64,000 nt of DNA from Vulcanimicrobiota bacterium (lineage in GTDB: Bacteria; Vulcanimicrobiota; Vulcanimicrobiia; Vulcanimicrobiales; Vulcanimicrobiaceae). The notes under the pieces were generated by a model. That model saw only the letters and a list, made by a program, of their open reading frames with translations. It did no database searches and had not been told where the DNA came from. The position numbers and the translations under genes were made by a program. The stretch lies in the NCBI GenBank assembly GCA_003140215.1, contig PLJL01000004.1, forward strand, positions 942,661 to 1,006,660, in the 5' to 3' direction. Positions 24,493 through 32,620 of this stretch are shown in pieces; the stretch's first letter is position 1; each line of letters opens with the position of its first letter.

Positions 24493-24765
24493 GTGCCGCG
24501 CGGTAGGAGGCGTTCGCTTGTTGCGCTACTTCAGGGAGATTCCCGACCATTGTGTCCGGCCGCGTCGGGCACCGCGGGGCGTGGTCTTTCCAACGGCGAG
24601 ATCGCGACCGAACTCGCAGTCACGGTCAAGGCAGTGGAGAAGCACATCGGGTCGGTGTACGCGAAGCTCGGCTTTGCCTCGCGGGGACGTCTCATCGCGT
24701 ACTATATTCAGGACGGGCTCGCGCAACGAGCGCCGGCTCATCAAGGCCCCGAGGACGTAACGTGA
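24493..24765 (+). pseudogene. LuxR-type helix-turn-helix remnant
   Basis: The second half of this 90-codon frame is a GerE/LuxR DNA-binding domain: GRGLSNGEIATELAVTVKAV, EKHIGSVYAKLGFASRGRLI. The usual ERE start of the domain and any receiver or sensor domain are missing; the N-terminal 30 codons look random. It is therefore the 3' end of a larger regulator, or at best a minimal HTH protein. A 30-codon frame just after it (GTG 24767 to TAG 24859, ending AYRILARLNEKLSKQ) also looks like a coding scrap. Confidence 0.5.
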
Positions 24766-24913
24766 AGTGCGGGACTATTCGTCGTTCGCGATGCTGGCGG
24801 CGGCGCCCAACGCCTATCGCATCCTGGCGCGTCTCAATGAGAAGCTGTCGAAGCAATAGCCGGCTGTGTGAGTTTCCACCCCATTCGGCATAGATGACGG
24901 TCTCCGGGTCCTC

Positions 24914-26191
24914 CTACGGCGACTGCCAGGTCGTGAATGCATCAGCCATGTCGTCTTGCTCACTTCTCTTAATCCCCAGTGAGGCGGCGATTTCGCTCCA
25001 GCCGCGGACGGCGTTTCCGATGCGATCGATGATTAGCGTCGCTTGAGCGTCACCTATCCTAAAATACGGTGCGACGGATCGCACGAGATCGAAATCGAGT
25101 GCATTGTCGCTCTCGTTGATATTTAAACAGAGACCGGACGAGCCCGGAACCGGGTTCATATCGTAGGCGCCCGAGAGCCGCCAACCGGCATTCGGGGTCA
25201 GGAGAAAGCCGTGGTTACGAAAATGGTCGTCAGTGTTGGACACCATGACGTTGAAGACGATACGCGACCAGAGTTCGATGAGATCTTCGCGCGGCGCGGC
25301 GCCCTGCGACATGATGACTTCGGCGATTTCGAGGTAGCTTGCGCCCATGGACGCGTCGGTACCATCTTTGTTGCCCGTGAGCGTCATCGCGGAAGCAAAA
25401 TGGATGCGAGCTCCCGATGTACGACGATCGAAGCGTCGCACCAAGAATGTATGCGCGGTGCTCGCGAATGTACGTGCATCGCTGATCGGCACGCGTAGGC
25501 CGCAACGCCCGGCAAGCCTCGCAAGGACGAGCTCCCACGCGCCGACGTCGTAACGATCCTTGGCGCTCGGAAATTTTGCGATCCATAGATTACCCTCGAC
25601 ATCGGCGACAGTTGCCTTTGGTCGGGCACCGCCAAGTGACGCACCGGGAGCGAGTAGCAAGCGAAGCCATTCGTCTGTTGCGGGATCATCCTCATTCACG
25701 TCGTCTTCGAGCGCGCGGCTCGCGGCCTCGAGTTCGCGCAGGCGGACGAATGGCGGTGCAGCGCTCCCCTCGTAGTCGTCCAGAAACGGGCCATCCGGTG
25801 TCAGTTTGTAGCGCAGCGCTCCGGATCGAAACGCGTCGTGGACGCCGAGCAGATAGTCCGATTGGCCTAGGCGCGCATTCTTGGGAACCAAGCCGGCACG
25901 CTTGTCGCGATCGAACCGGCGCCGTATGAGCGTTTCTCCCCACCGATCGGGACTCGAGTCCTTGAAGACGCCAAACATCGTGCGGCCATCTTTGGGAAAT
26001 TGCGGCCCCGGAAAAAGCCCCAAGTCCGGGTCGAGCGTCTGCTTCGTCAGGGCCGTATCGGTAAGCGCATTGTCATCGAAGGTAAAATCGAATAGTTCGC
26101 CGGTGCGCCCTGAGTGCACACGCAGGGTCCCGAATCGTTTCGGCGGCTCGTCGGCGTTCCAATCTGCGTAGACCTCGATCACGCCTTCCAT
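24914..26191 (-). CDS. hipA: HipA-family serine/threonine kinase toxin
   Basis: 425 residues with the HipA kinase layout: the couple_hipA N-terminus with PFSPDRWG-like KDSSPDRWGETL (78-89), the P-loop-like GASLGGARPKA (183-193), the catalytic NTDDHFRNHGF (319-329, D321 as catalytic base) and the metal-binding AYDMNP (342-347). HipA toxins phosphorylate aminoacyl-tRNA synthetases and cause growth arrest. All key residues are present, so it is probably active. The start overlaps the HTH antitoxin gene by 13 bases. Confidence 0.9.
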   Translation of the reverse strand: MEGVIEVYADWNADEPPKRFGTLRVHSGRTGELFDFTFDDNALTDTALTKQTLDPDLGLFPGPQFPKDGRTMFGVFKDSSPDRWGETLIRRRFDRDKRAGLVPKNARLGQSDYLLGVHDAFRSGALRYKLTPDGPFLDDYEGSAAPPFVRLRELEAASRALEDDVNEDDPATDEWLRLLLAPGASLGGARPKATVADVEGNLWIAKFPSAKDRYDVGAWELVLARLAGRCGLRVPISDARTFASTAHTFLVRRFDRRTSGARIHFASAMTLTGNKDGTDASMGASYLEIAEVIMSQGAAPREDLIELWSRIVFNVMVSNTDDHFRNHGFLLTPNAGWRLSGAYDMNPVPGSSGLCLNINESDNALDFDLVRSVAPYFRIGDAQATLIIDRIGNAVRGWSEIAASLGIKRSEQDDMADAFTTWQSP

Positions 26192-26505
26192 CGTGATGCG
26201 CTCCTCGTGCGAGTACTCTGGGGAAGGGCCGCATCCTGGAGATCACGACCGAGGGTATCGACGGCTGCGACCGCATCGAGATCGCCGTCCAGTCCAAGAA
26301 CGTGCAGCACGGCGGCATACGCGCCGAGCGTGCCGCCCATGCCGCCCTTCTCGACGTTCCGCAGCGTCATCACGGACATACCGGCCCGCTCTGCGACGAG
26401 TTTTGCCGAGAGCCGGCGGCGGAGCCGAGCGGTGCGGATTCGGCCACCAAGCCGCGAAAGCCGGCGCTCCATCGGTGGGAGCAGCGGGGCTACGCGCTTG
26501 GCCAT
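26179..26505 (-). CDS. hipB: HipB-like XRE antitoxin
   Basis: A 108-residue XRE protein whose helix-turn-helix lies at about 22-72 (RIRTARLRRRLSAKLVAERA, GMSVMTLRNVEKG). It precedes and overlaps the HipA gene, as expected for a HipB antitoxin and operon autorepressor. Immediately upstream is a promoter with a perfect 7-bp inverted repeat over the -10 and the -35, and the -10 is 6 nt from the ATG, which predicts a leaderless message. Confidence 0.85.
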   Translation of the reverse strand: MAKRVAPLLPPMERRLSRLGGRIRTARLRRRLSAKLVAERAGMSVMTLRNVEKGGMGGTLGAYAAVLHVLGLDGDLDAVAAVDTLGRDLQDAALPQSTRTRSASRWKA

Positions 26506-26511
26506 GCAAGT

Positions 26512-26540
26512 ATTCTAGCATTTATCGTGGCTAGAAGCAA
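26512..26540 (-). promoter_or_regulatory. hipBA promoter and operator
   Basis: Minus-strand TTGCTT (26540-26535), 17-nt spacer, TAGAAT (26517-26512), then 6 nt to the ATG. An inverted repeat TTCTAGC/GCTAGAA (26513-26519 and 26530-26536, centres 17 bp apart) overlaps both hexamers and is the likely HipB site. Confidence 0.6.
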
Positions 26541-26595
26541 CAATAATGGCACATTTGAGGCGCACCGCGGCCTCTGAGGCGTTTCGTCCCGGGTC

Positions 26596-27252
26596 CTACT
26601 CTTGCGTGTTGGCGCGAGCGATTTGATCGCTCATCCCGGCCGGCAGTCCCTGGTCGAACAGGTCCATGATGACGGCGCCGTGTTTCCACCTGCGCATCGG
26701 CACCGTCCACGTCTTCGTGCCGCCCTCGCGCGTGCGAACTTCAAAATGCGCGACCGGAGGACCGATGGCGACCGTCGACTCGCTGATCGAGATCCGATAG
26801 TACCGGCTAGCGACATGCGCCTCATAGCTGAGCGCAACGCGAGGGATTGGTTGTTCGCTGACCACGGCCGCGTAGAGAAAGCGCGTGTGCGCCGGCAGCC
26901 CTACCGGCTCCACGATGGAGAAGGGCATGCGGCGTTGCGCTTGCGCGATGGTGAGGCGATCGGCCGCGTGGATCATCGGCAGCAAAGGCTTTGACGAAAC
27001 GAAGAGCGGTCCGACGAGAGTCGCGTACCCCAGCTTTATGACGTTCGATGCCTGCGCCGTCAGTGCGGAGATCGCGACGGCGACGAGCACCACCATACCG
27101 TAGGCGAATCTTCGAGACAGCCCTCTCGGGCGGACCTTGGTCGCCGGCTCCGCCGCCGTCGCACGCCAGGCACCGTGGGGACACGCCGGGATGGCCACAC
27201 GCCCAAACCTGCGCTCCAGCGCGGCCCTGATGAGTTCGGCGTCGTTGTTCAT
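26596..27252 (-). CDS. Probable anti-sigma factor with one membrane helix
   Basis: The 218-residue protein has an N-terminal cytoplasmic part (about 45 residues), a membrane helix (FAYGMVVLVAVAISALTAQA, 49-68) and an extracytoplasmic domain. Its ATG overlaps the stop of an ECF sigma gene by 4 bases, the usual coupling of sigma and anti-sigma. No zinc-finger motif is visible. A similar helix-plus-domain plan is seen in the anti-sigma-like protein at 29845, though the sequences differ. Function is inferred from layout and position. Confidence 0.65.
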   Translation of the reverse strand: MNNDAELIRAALERRFGRVAIPACPHGAWRATAAEPATKVRPRGLSRRFAYGMVVLVAVAISALTAQASNVIKLGYATLVGPLFVSSKPLLPMIHAADRLTIAQAQRRMPFSIVEPVGLPAHTRFLYAAVVSEQPIPRVALSYEAHVASRYYRISISESTVAIGPPVAHFEVRTREGGTKTWTVPMRRWKHGAVIMDLFDQGLPAGMSDQIARANTQE

Positions 27253-27812
27253 GAAGTAACCTCCAGCGTGGTGGGCGACGCCGTGCTGTCGCAGAGAAGC
27301 GGCCGCAATCGCCGCCGCGCAAGCATGAGGCGGAAGCGCACCGTCGCCGCGGGGACGCCGAGCGCGGTGCCGACTTCGCGGCTGGTCAAGCCGACAAAGT
27401 AGTGTAACTCGAGCGCGAGCCGCAATGGCTCGGGCAGCCGGCTGATTGCGGTTTCGAGATCGAGGCGGACAGTCGGATCGTCGTGCGTCGAAGCGTCCGT
27501 CGCCTCGTCATAGCCCAGCGCTTCGCGCAGCCGCAAGCGCCTTCTGGCGCGGGCCAGATCGCGTGCGTGCGAGACGATGATCCGATACGCCCACCCAACG
27601 AAAGCCCGCGTATCCGAAAGGGTCGCTAGCTTCGTACAGATTGCAGCGCAGGCAGCTTGCGCCGCGTCTTCGGCCGCCTCGCGCTCGCCGAGGATCGACC
27701 AAGCGATCCGATACGCGTTCGGCCACAGGACGCGGACGAGGGCTTCGTGCCCGCCTTCGCCCCCCTCGGATGCGGCGCTCGCCAGGGCTGAGAGCCCAGT
27801 ACCGTCCTTCAC
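27249..27812 (-). CDS. ECF RNA polymerase sigma factor
   Basis: 187 residues with region 2 (WPNAYRIAWSILGEREAAED, AAQAACAAI) and region 4 (ISRLPEPLRLALELHYFVGL, TSREVGTALGVPAATVRFRL). The start is GTG at 27812. An AAC-17-CGTC element upstream matches the form of ECF autoregulatory promoters and starts transcription next to the GTG. The downstream overlapping gene codes its likely anti-sigma factor. Confidence 0.9.
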   Translation of the reverse strand: MKDGTGLSALASAASEGGEGGHEALVRVLWPNAYRIAWSILGEREAAEDAAQAACAAICTKLATLSDTRAFVGWAYRIIVSHARDLARARRRLRLREALGYDEATDASTHDDPTVRLDLETAISRLPEPLRLALELHYFVGLTSREVGTALGVPAATVRFRLMLARRRLRPLLCDSTASPTTLEVTS

Positions 27813-27821
27813 GTCAGAGAA

Positions 27822-27845
27822 GACGTTGCCCGGGCGGGAAGTGTT
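27822..27845 (-). promoter_or_regulatory. ECF-type promoter upstream of the sigma gene
   Basis: Minus strand AAAC (AAC at 27845-27843), 17-nt spacer, CGTC (27825-27822), 9 nt before the GTG. AAC/CGTC with 16-17 nt spacing is the common ECF -35/-10 signature, so the sigma factor may activate its own gene. I did not find the same element before the other sigma genes. Confidence 0.35.
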
Positions 27846-27863
27846 TGCTTTGTGCGGGCTCTG

Positions 27864-29705
27864 CTAGATCGACGGCAGCGCGGAGTTGAAGATCGGTAGC
27901 GACACGCTTCCGGTCACGACCACCGGGACGACGGCGGGTTTCGCCGCGCTGGCGGTTCCGTTGCGCGCGTACTGATCTTGGAGGCCGTACACGAGCACAC
28001 CGAGCTGATCGCCCGGTTGGAGCCGCGCGCCGCCGCCGGCGAGATCGACGTCGAAGCGGCCCAAACCGCGCAGGGGCGTCAACTGGTTGTCGACGAGATC
28101 CCACACTCCGGGGTGCGCGGCGTGCATCTGGCCGACGCCGACGAACACGATCGGCGTGCCGGCCGCGACGCCGCCGACGGCTGCGACATCGAGCGTCGCG
28201 TGCGGAATGCCCGCCTCAACCGCCCCGCTCGCCGGCGCGGTGTAGAGAGCGACGGCCGCCGGAACATCGACGTTCGCTCCCGCGACCGTGGTCAAGGTAC
28301 CGACGTCGAAGGTCGTCTCTTTGTGGCCGCTCGTATGCGTGGGAACCTCCGGCAGCGTGACCGCATCGCCGGCCGCCAGCGAGATGCACGGCTGAGTCGG
28401 GATGGCCGCGGCCGCACCGCTCATGTTTTTCAGGTACCGATCGAACCACATCAACTGCGCGGCGTCCTCGTTGAGTGTCGAACCGCAACGCGAGTCGTTG
28501 GCGTCGCCGGACGGGAAGAACGCCGTCACGCCGGGATCGGGGATGAGGCCGATGCTGTTGTGCCCGGCCTGATAGCTCAGCAGCCGCACGTCGCCGCCCG
28601 CACGCTTGAGACACTCGTAGTTTGCGTATCCGCCGTTGAAGTCGAAGAGCGTATCGCGCACGCCGATCCAGATCATCGCATGCACGCGCGGCGGCACGGT
28701 CGTCGGCGGGCGCTGCGGCGCGGTCCCCGCCCCGCCGTTCGTCGCAACCGGCGTTCCGTTGCAGAAATAACTTTCGCTGTGGCACCCGTAGTAGTCGTGC
28801 GAGTACGAGCTCTCGGTGTTGTTGAGGGTGTCGTCCGTCGCGAAGAACTGGGTCGTGATGAACGGGTCGAGCCGTTGCTTGCCGTTTCCGAGACCGTCCC
28901 CCCAAAGGATGTCGTTCCAGAGCGATTTGAACGCGCCGCCCGGAACGAGCGCGTAGTTCAAATCGTTCGGCGCGATGTTCGGCGTGATCGCGCGGAGGCG
29001 ATGGCGTGGGTCCGCGTTGGCGATGAGGAGCTGGTACATGCCGCCGTACGACCCGCCGATCGCGCCGACGATCGGCTCGTGCGGATCGCGACCGTCCAAC
29101 GTCGGACCGTACGCGAGCCACGGCAGCTTCGCTTGGCCCCAATCGAGAACGGCCAGGATGTCGATCGCGTCCTTGTCGGGGTTCATCGAATCGACGACGC
29201 CGGTGTTCTCGCCGAAGCCGCGTTGGTCGAAGCTGATCACGCCGTAGCCGGCCGCGACCAGCTCGGCGAGGTTGCTGCCGACGCTCGAACCGGCACTCGA
29301 GCTCGCCGTCGGCGATCCGAGCGTGGTGGTGCGGCTATTCCCCCAGCCCGGTCCATGCAGCACCAGCGGGTACGTTGCTCCGCCGGTCACCGTCGCGGGT
29401 TCGAAGACGGTGAAGGCGACCGTGTCGCCGATCGACGAGGTCAGGTAGATGCTGTAGACCTGTCCCGGCCGCGAGGCGCCCCGCGCCGGCGACGGCGGAA
29501 CCGCGTTTGCGTGACCCGGCGCGTCGGGCGGAGCCGTCGGCGCGGCGACCGGCGACGTTCGGGCGAGCTCCGACGTCATCGCGCCGCCGGCGGCATCGCT
29601 CGCCGCGCGCGGAAGCACGCTCGAGGAACCTCGACCGCCGCAGCCGGCGAACAGGACCGTCGCGACGACCGCCAGGGATATCGGGAAAAGCCGGAGTGCT
29701 CGCAT
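27864..29705 (-). CDS. Lipoprotein alpha/beta-hydrolase, CocE/S15 peptidase-like
   Basis: From ATG 29705 the product has 613 residues and a lipobox (VVATVLFAGC), so it is a lipoprotein. The hydrolase core shows the nucleophile elbow GAIGGSYGGMY, a preceding FDQRGFGENTG oxyanion-side loop, an acidic residue in WIGVRDTLFDFNGG and a late His in YQAGHNSIG. A C-terminal beta-sandwich of about 130 residues completes the CocE/NonD or X-Pro dipeptidyl-peptidase layout. It would hydrolyse acyl or peptide bonds outside the cytoplasmic membrane; the substrate is unknown. The 53 codons upstream in the open frame are not protein-like. A GAGG site precedes the chosen ATG. Confidence 0.8.
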   Translation of the reverse strand: MRALRLFPISLAVVATVLFAGCGGRGSSSVLPRAASDAAGGAMTSELARTSPVAAPTAPPDAPGHANAVPPSPARGASRPGQVYSIYLTSSIGDTVAFTVFEPATVTGGATYPLVLHGPGWGNSRTTTLGSPTASSSAGSSVGSNLAELVAAGYGVISFDQRGFGENTGVVDSMNPDKDAIDILAVLDWGQAKLPWLAYGPTLDGRDPHEPIVGAIGGSYGGMYQLLIANADPRHRLRAITPNIAPNDLNYALVPGGAFKSLWNDILWGDGLGNGKQRLDPFITTQFFATDDTLNNTESSYSHDYYGCHSESYFCNGTPVATNGGAGTAPQRPPTTVPPRVHAMIWIGVRDTLFDFNGGYANYECLKRAGGDVRLLSYQAGHNSIGLIPDPGVTAFFPSGDANDSRCGSTLNEDAAQLMWFDRYLKNMSGAAAAIPTQPCISLAAGDAVTLPEVPTHTSGHKETTFDVGTLTTVAGANVDVPAAVALYTAPASGAVEAGIPHATLDVAAVGGVAAGTPIVFVGVGQMHAAHPGVWDLVDNQLTPLRGLGRFDVDLAGGGARLQPGDQLGVLVYGLQDQYARNGTASAAKPAVVPVVVTGSVSLPIFNSALPSI

Positions 29706-29844
29706 GGACAACCTCGTAACAGTGGGTGTCTCATCCTCGCCCACGCCGACGTGCGCGCCCATACCCGAAATCCGGTAGAGGCGGCTTTTCCGCCCCCGAC
29801 CAGCCGCCCGCTCCGTGAGGCGGGCGGCCGCCCGCGTCATCGTC

Positions 29845-30519
29845 CTAGTGCCCGTGCATTGCACCCGCCGTCATGGCCGTTCGAATGGCGGCAATCTGTG
29901 CATCAGCCAGCGCGCCACCGGCAACGGACACGATGACCTGGGTCCGGCCGGCGTGAAATGCCACCGTCGGCGAGACGACCTTCGCATTCGCGCTACCAGG
30001 CTCGGGCAGCGTCGTCGAAGACGCCCGAACCGCCTGATTCGCTGCGCCCGCACGCGACGGGAACGCGCTCTCTGAGATGTCGAACGGCCTCGCCGCGAGT
30101 GCATAGTGAAACGTTACGGTGGGCCGTCCAGTCTCCGGATCGCCCATCCGCTGAATCGACAGCAGACGCGCCCCGGGCGGCAGACCCCGCGGCGCGACGA
30201 CCGGGAATGCCGACGTCGATAGCGCCTCCTGCATGCTGATCGACGACACCGCAACACGCTTTCCGCTGTCCGGATCCACGCTAAACACCTTCACAGTTTG
30301 CTCCACCGCATATGCGATCGCCGCGCGCCCGCCGTCGGTGGCAACCGTCAACGTGACCGCCGCAGCCGCGGCCGCCGCCCAAAGCCACCCGCTCGTGCGA
30401 CGCGGCGCCACGCCGACGCGCAGTAGCCGCAGCGACTCCGGCGGCTCCGGCACGGTCACTGCTCTTACCGCCGCACGCGCCGCCGCGCGCACCCGCTTCT
30501 CAAGGTCGAAGTCGATCAT
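29845..30519 (-). CDS. Probable anti-sigma factor, membrane-anchored
   Basis: 224 residues from ATG 30519: a cytoplasmic start (DFDLEKRVRAAARAAVRAV), a hydrophobic helix (WLWAAAAAAAVTLTVATDG) and an outer domain with several Gly/Pro turns (VVAPRGLPPGARLL). The ATG overlaps the sigma gene stop by 4 bases, so the pair is coupled. No zinc motif. The long frame upstream of 30519 is antisense-type shadow of the sigma gene and is discarded. Confidence 0.65.
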   Translation of the reverse strand: MIDFDLEKRVRAAARAAVRAVTVPEPPESLRLLRVGVAPRRTSGWLWAAAAAAAVTLTVATDGGRAAIAYAVEQTVKVFSVDPDSGKRVAVSSISMQEALSTSAFPVVAPRGLPPGARLLSIQRMGDPETGRPTVTFHYALAARPFDISESAFPSRAGAANQAVRASSTTLPEPGSANAKVVSPTVAFHAGRTQVIVSVAGGALADAQIAAIRTAMTAGAMHGH

Positions 30520-31064
30520 CGTGCCACACTTTCGTTTGAAGCTGTTCCGGAAAGAATGCTGCGCAACCGCCGGCGGCCTTCCGCAAGGCGCCAGCGCACG
30601 GTGCTGTCGGGAATCTGCAGGGCACGCGCAATCTCCGCGCTCGGCATGTCGAATGCGTAAAACAGCAGCACCGGAACGCGCAGCGTTTCGCTGAGCGCAT
30701 CGATCGCCGCGTTGACGTCGAGCGAATCGTCGACGTCGTGCGCGAACGCCGCAAGGTCGACCCGCTCGATCGTTTCGGTCATCGGTGCGCGCGCGTGCCT
30801 CGCCGCGATGCGCGCAACGATGCGATAGAACCACGCGCGAAACGTCGCCGGCTCGCGCAAGTCGTGCAGTGAGCGTATGGCCGCAACGCAGGCTTCCTGC
30901 GCTACGTCTTCCGCCGCCTCCCGATTGCGCAGCAATCGCCAGGCCAAACGATACGCCCAGTCCCAGCTTTGCTCGACGAGCGCAGCTCGTGCCGCGGCGT
31001 CGCCCCTCGCTGCGGCGATTACCGTGGCAACGTCCTGATCGATGTCCTCTGCTGGTGTGCCCAT
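30516..31064 (-). CDS. ECF RNA polymerase sigma factor
   Basis: A 182-residue sigma factor with region 2 (WAYRLAWRLLRNREAAEDVA, QEACVAAIRSL) and region 4 (IDALSETLRVPVLLFYAFDM, PSAEIARALQIPDSTVRWRL). GAGAGG precedes the ATG. It is followed by its probable anti-sigma gene with a 4-base overlap. It is a second pair next to, but distinct from, the pair at 27249 and does not share the AAC-CGTC promoter. Confidence 0.9.
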   Translation of the reverse strand: MGTPAEDIDQDVATVIAAARGDAAARAALVEQSWDWAYRLAWRLLRNREAAEDVAQEACVAAIRSLHDLREPATFRAWFYRIVARIAARHARAPMTETIERVDLAAFAHDVDDSLDVNAAIDALSETLRVPVLLFYAFDMPSAEIARALQIPDSTVRWRLAEGRRRLRSILSGTASNESVAR

Positions 31065-31110
31065 CCTCTCAATAAGAGTAGCCCGCAGGACGAAATGTTG
31101 GCTCGCCGCC

Positions 31111-31563
31111 TCAGGGTCGCGACCCGGAGTCGACCCGAAGTTGACGCAACTTGGTCTGCTGCTCGACCGTTAGCACGTTCTTGACGCGAATCATCAAGCC
31201 GATCTGCGTGCGTTTTACCTCGCGTTCGACACTCAAGACCTTTTCTAGTTGCGACAAGACCTGCGACTCATCGACGCGGCTTTGGCCAAGCAAACTCGCC
31301 ATCGTCTGCACGGCCCGCGCAAGTCGGGGTTGGAGCTCCAGAAAACGCGCTTGCGCCCTCAGCATCACCGGCTGGATGGCCATTTTCTGTGCGTCGGTGA
31401 GGCCGATGGCATCGGCCTGCGCGAACACGAGGTCGGGTGGAAAGAGGTTTTGCGCGATCGGGTCCGGACCCGGCATACCCGGGGTTGGCTGCGCGACCAC
31501 CGGACTCCAGCCCAGCCAGAGCCAGCCGATCAGCAGTGCGAGGATTACACGTTTCGGTCGCAT
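31111..31563 (-). CDS. Spy/CpxP-like periplasmic protein
   Basis: From ATG 31563 (AAGGAGAG upstream) the product has 150 residues: a signal peptide (ALLIGWLWLGWSPVVAQ) and an all-helical mature part with two LTxxQ-type motifs (IGLTDAQKMAI and VLTVEQQTKLRQL), the signature of the CpxP/Spy family. Such proteins are periplasmic chaperones or metal-stress sensors. It lies 10 bases after the zinc-type anti-sigma gene on the same strand, so it is probably part of that stress regulon. Confidence 0.8.
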   Translation of the reverse strand: MRPKRVILALLIGWLWLGWSPVVAQPTPGMPGPDPIAQNLFPPDLVFAQADAIGLTDAQKMAIQPVMLRAQARFLELQPRLARAVQTMASLLGQSRVDESQVLSQLEKVLSVEREVKRTQIGLMIRVKNVLTVEQQTKLRQLRVDSGSRP

Positions 31564-31573
31564 CGGTCTCTCC

Positions 31574-31996
31574 TTAGTAGCGTGTATTTTCGAGCAGGAC
31601 GTCGGTCGGCGCTCGCCAGTGCGAGAGAGCGGCGCCGGCCGAGGCAAGAGCCGTTGATTGCGCGCCCCCTTTCTTGAGAGCGACGCCGTACGTAACCAAG
31701 ACAATGCTCGCGATCAGTACCGCGCCGACGATGGCGGTGCGCATTCCCCAAGCCAACGGGAAGCGCGTCGGTCCCGAACCAATTTCGGCCAGCACGCGGG
31801 CACGTAAATTCGGCGCAGGCTCGCGGACCACAAGCGCGCGCACGCCCGCATCGAGCTGCCCCATTCGAGCGCGCCAGTCGGCGAGCGCGGCGGCGCAGCC
31901 GGAACACGTCGCCAGGTGCACGGACAACGCGGCACTCGCAGGCTGGTCGAGCGCGTGGTCGATCAGCTCCTCGCGCCACCGCCCGCACGGCGTCAT
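31574..31996 (-). CDS. Anti-sigma factor with zinc-finger domain
   Basis: 140 residues from ATG 31996. The N-terminus has an HLATCSGC motif (H-x3-C-x2-C), the mark of ZAS-type anti-sigma factors, preceded by the helix RWREELIDHALDQP. A membrane helix follows near residues 80-105 (AIVGAVLIASIVLVTYG). It overlaps the upstream sigma gene by 4 bases. It should hold that sigma factor at the membrane until an envelope or redox signal releases it; the zinc motif makes thiol oxidation a plausible signal. Confidence 0.85.
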   Translation of the reverse strand: MTPCGRWREELIDHALDQPASAALSVHLATCSGCAAALADWRARMGQLDAGVRALVVREPAPNLRARVLAEIGSGPTRFPLAWGMRTAIVGAVLIASIVLVTYGVALKKGGAQSTALASAGAALSHWRAPTDVLLENTRY

Positions 31997-32553
31997 GGTG
32001 AAAATCTCCGCAGCAATTGTTTGCGCGCCGAATGCAGTCGCGATCGGACGGTGCCGTGCGGGATGCTGAGAACGTCCGCAACTTGGCGCGTGTCCAAACC
32101 GTCGACTGCGCTCAGCAGCAGCACGCTGCGCAAGTGTTCGGGCAGGCAATGAATTTCGTGGCGCAGGCGTGAGGTGAAGTCGCGCGCGGCAACCTCGGTC
32201 TCGGCGCTGGCCGCAGGCAGTGCCGAGTTTTCGAGCCAGCTGCTGTTGCGACGCTGCGCACGGCCGGCGGCGCGCTGATGGTTAAGGGCAAGCCGCCGGC
32301 TCATGCGCGCGACCCAAGCGCGAAACTTCTCGGGATCCCGAAGGCCGCCGAGTTTGCGATACGCGCGCAGGAACACGTCTTGGCTGACGTCCTCCGCATC
32401 GGCCTCGTTGCCGAGGACCCCATATGCGATTTGGTAGACCACGCGTTGAGTCTCCCGCAGGCGACGTTCGAACTCGGTCGCGCCGTGCGCCGATGCGGAT
32501 GCAGATGCAGATGCAGATAGAGAACCCATGGTTTCCGATCGCGCGCCGGCCAC
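31993..32553 (-). CDS. ECF RNA polymerase sigma factor
   Basis: 186 residues with region 2 (VVYQIAYGVLGNEADAEDVS, QDVFLRAYRKL) and region 4 (IHCLPEHLRSVLLLSAVDGL, DTRQVADVLSIPHGTVRSRL). I use GTG 32553 because a TATAG box and purine-rich GGGAGAGGG lie before it; ATG 32529 is the alternative. The N-terminus contains a Ser-Ala repeat coded by tandem GATGCA hexamers. The divergent gene is the putative selenoprotein, 67 bases away, so thiol or redox stress is a reasonable theme for this regulon. Confidence 0.88.
   Translation of the reverse strand: MAGARSETMGSLSASASASASAHGATEFERRLRETQRVVYQIAYGVLGNEADAEDVSQDVFLRAYRKLGGLRDPEKFRAWVARMSRRLALNHQRAAGRAQRRNSSWLENSALPAASAETEVAARDFTSRLRHEIHCLPEHLRSVLLLSAVDGLDTRQVADVLSIPHGTVRSRLHSARKQLLRRFSP
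32492..32519 (-). repeat. Hexanucleotide microsatellite inside the sigma gene start
   Basis: Four and a half GATGCA units (first one GATGCG) code the alternating Ser-Ala stretch near the N-terminus of the sigma factor. Unit gain or loss keeps the frame and would only change linker length. Confidence 0.6.
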
Positions 32554-32620
32554 GCTTCACCGCCCTCTCCCTATAGACACCGCCGGAGGCTGGTTTGCTC
32601 GCCCAAGGGAAAGGCACCTC

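Noticed and set aside
24767..24859. 30-codon frame after the LuxR remnant as a real gene
   Set aside because: It follows a stop, has no ribosome site and no homologous pattern; kept only as a coding scrap in the notes.
27978..29936. 652-codon plus-strand frame antisense to the CocE-like lipoprotein
   Set aside because: Arg/Val-rich shadow of high third-position GC; the minus strand has a lipobox and a complete hydrolase triad.
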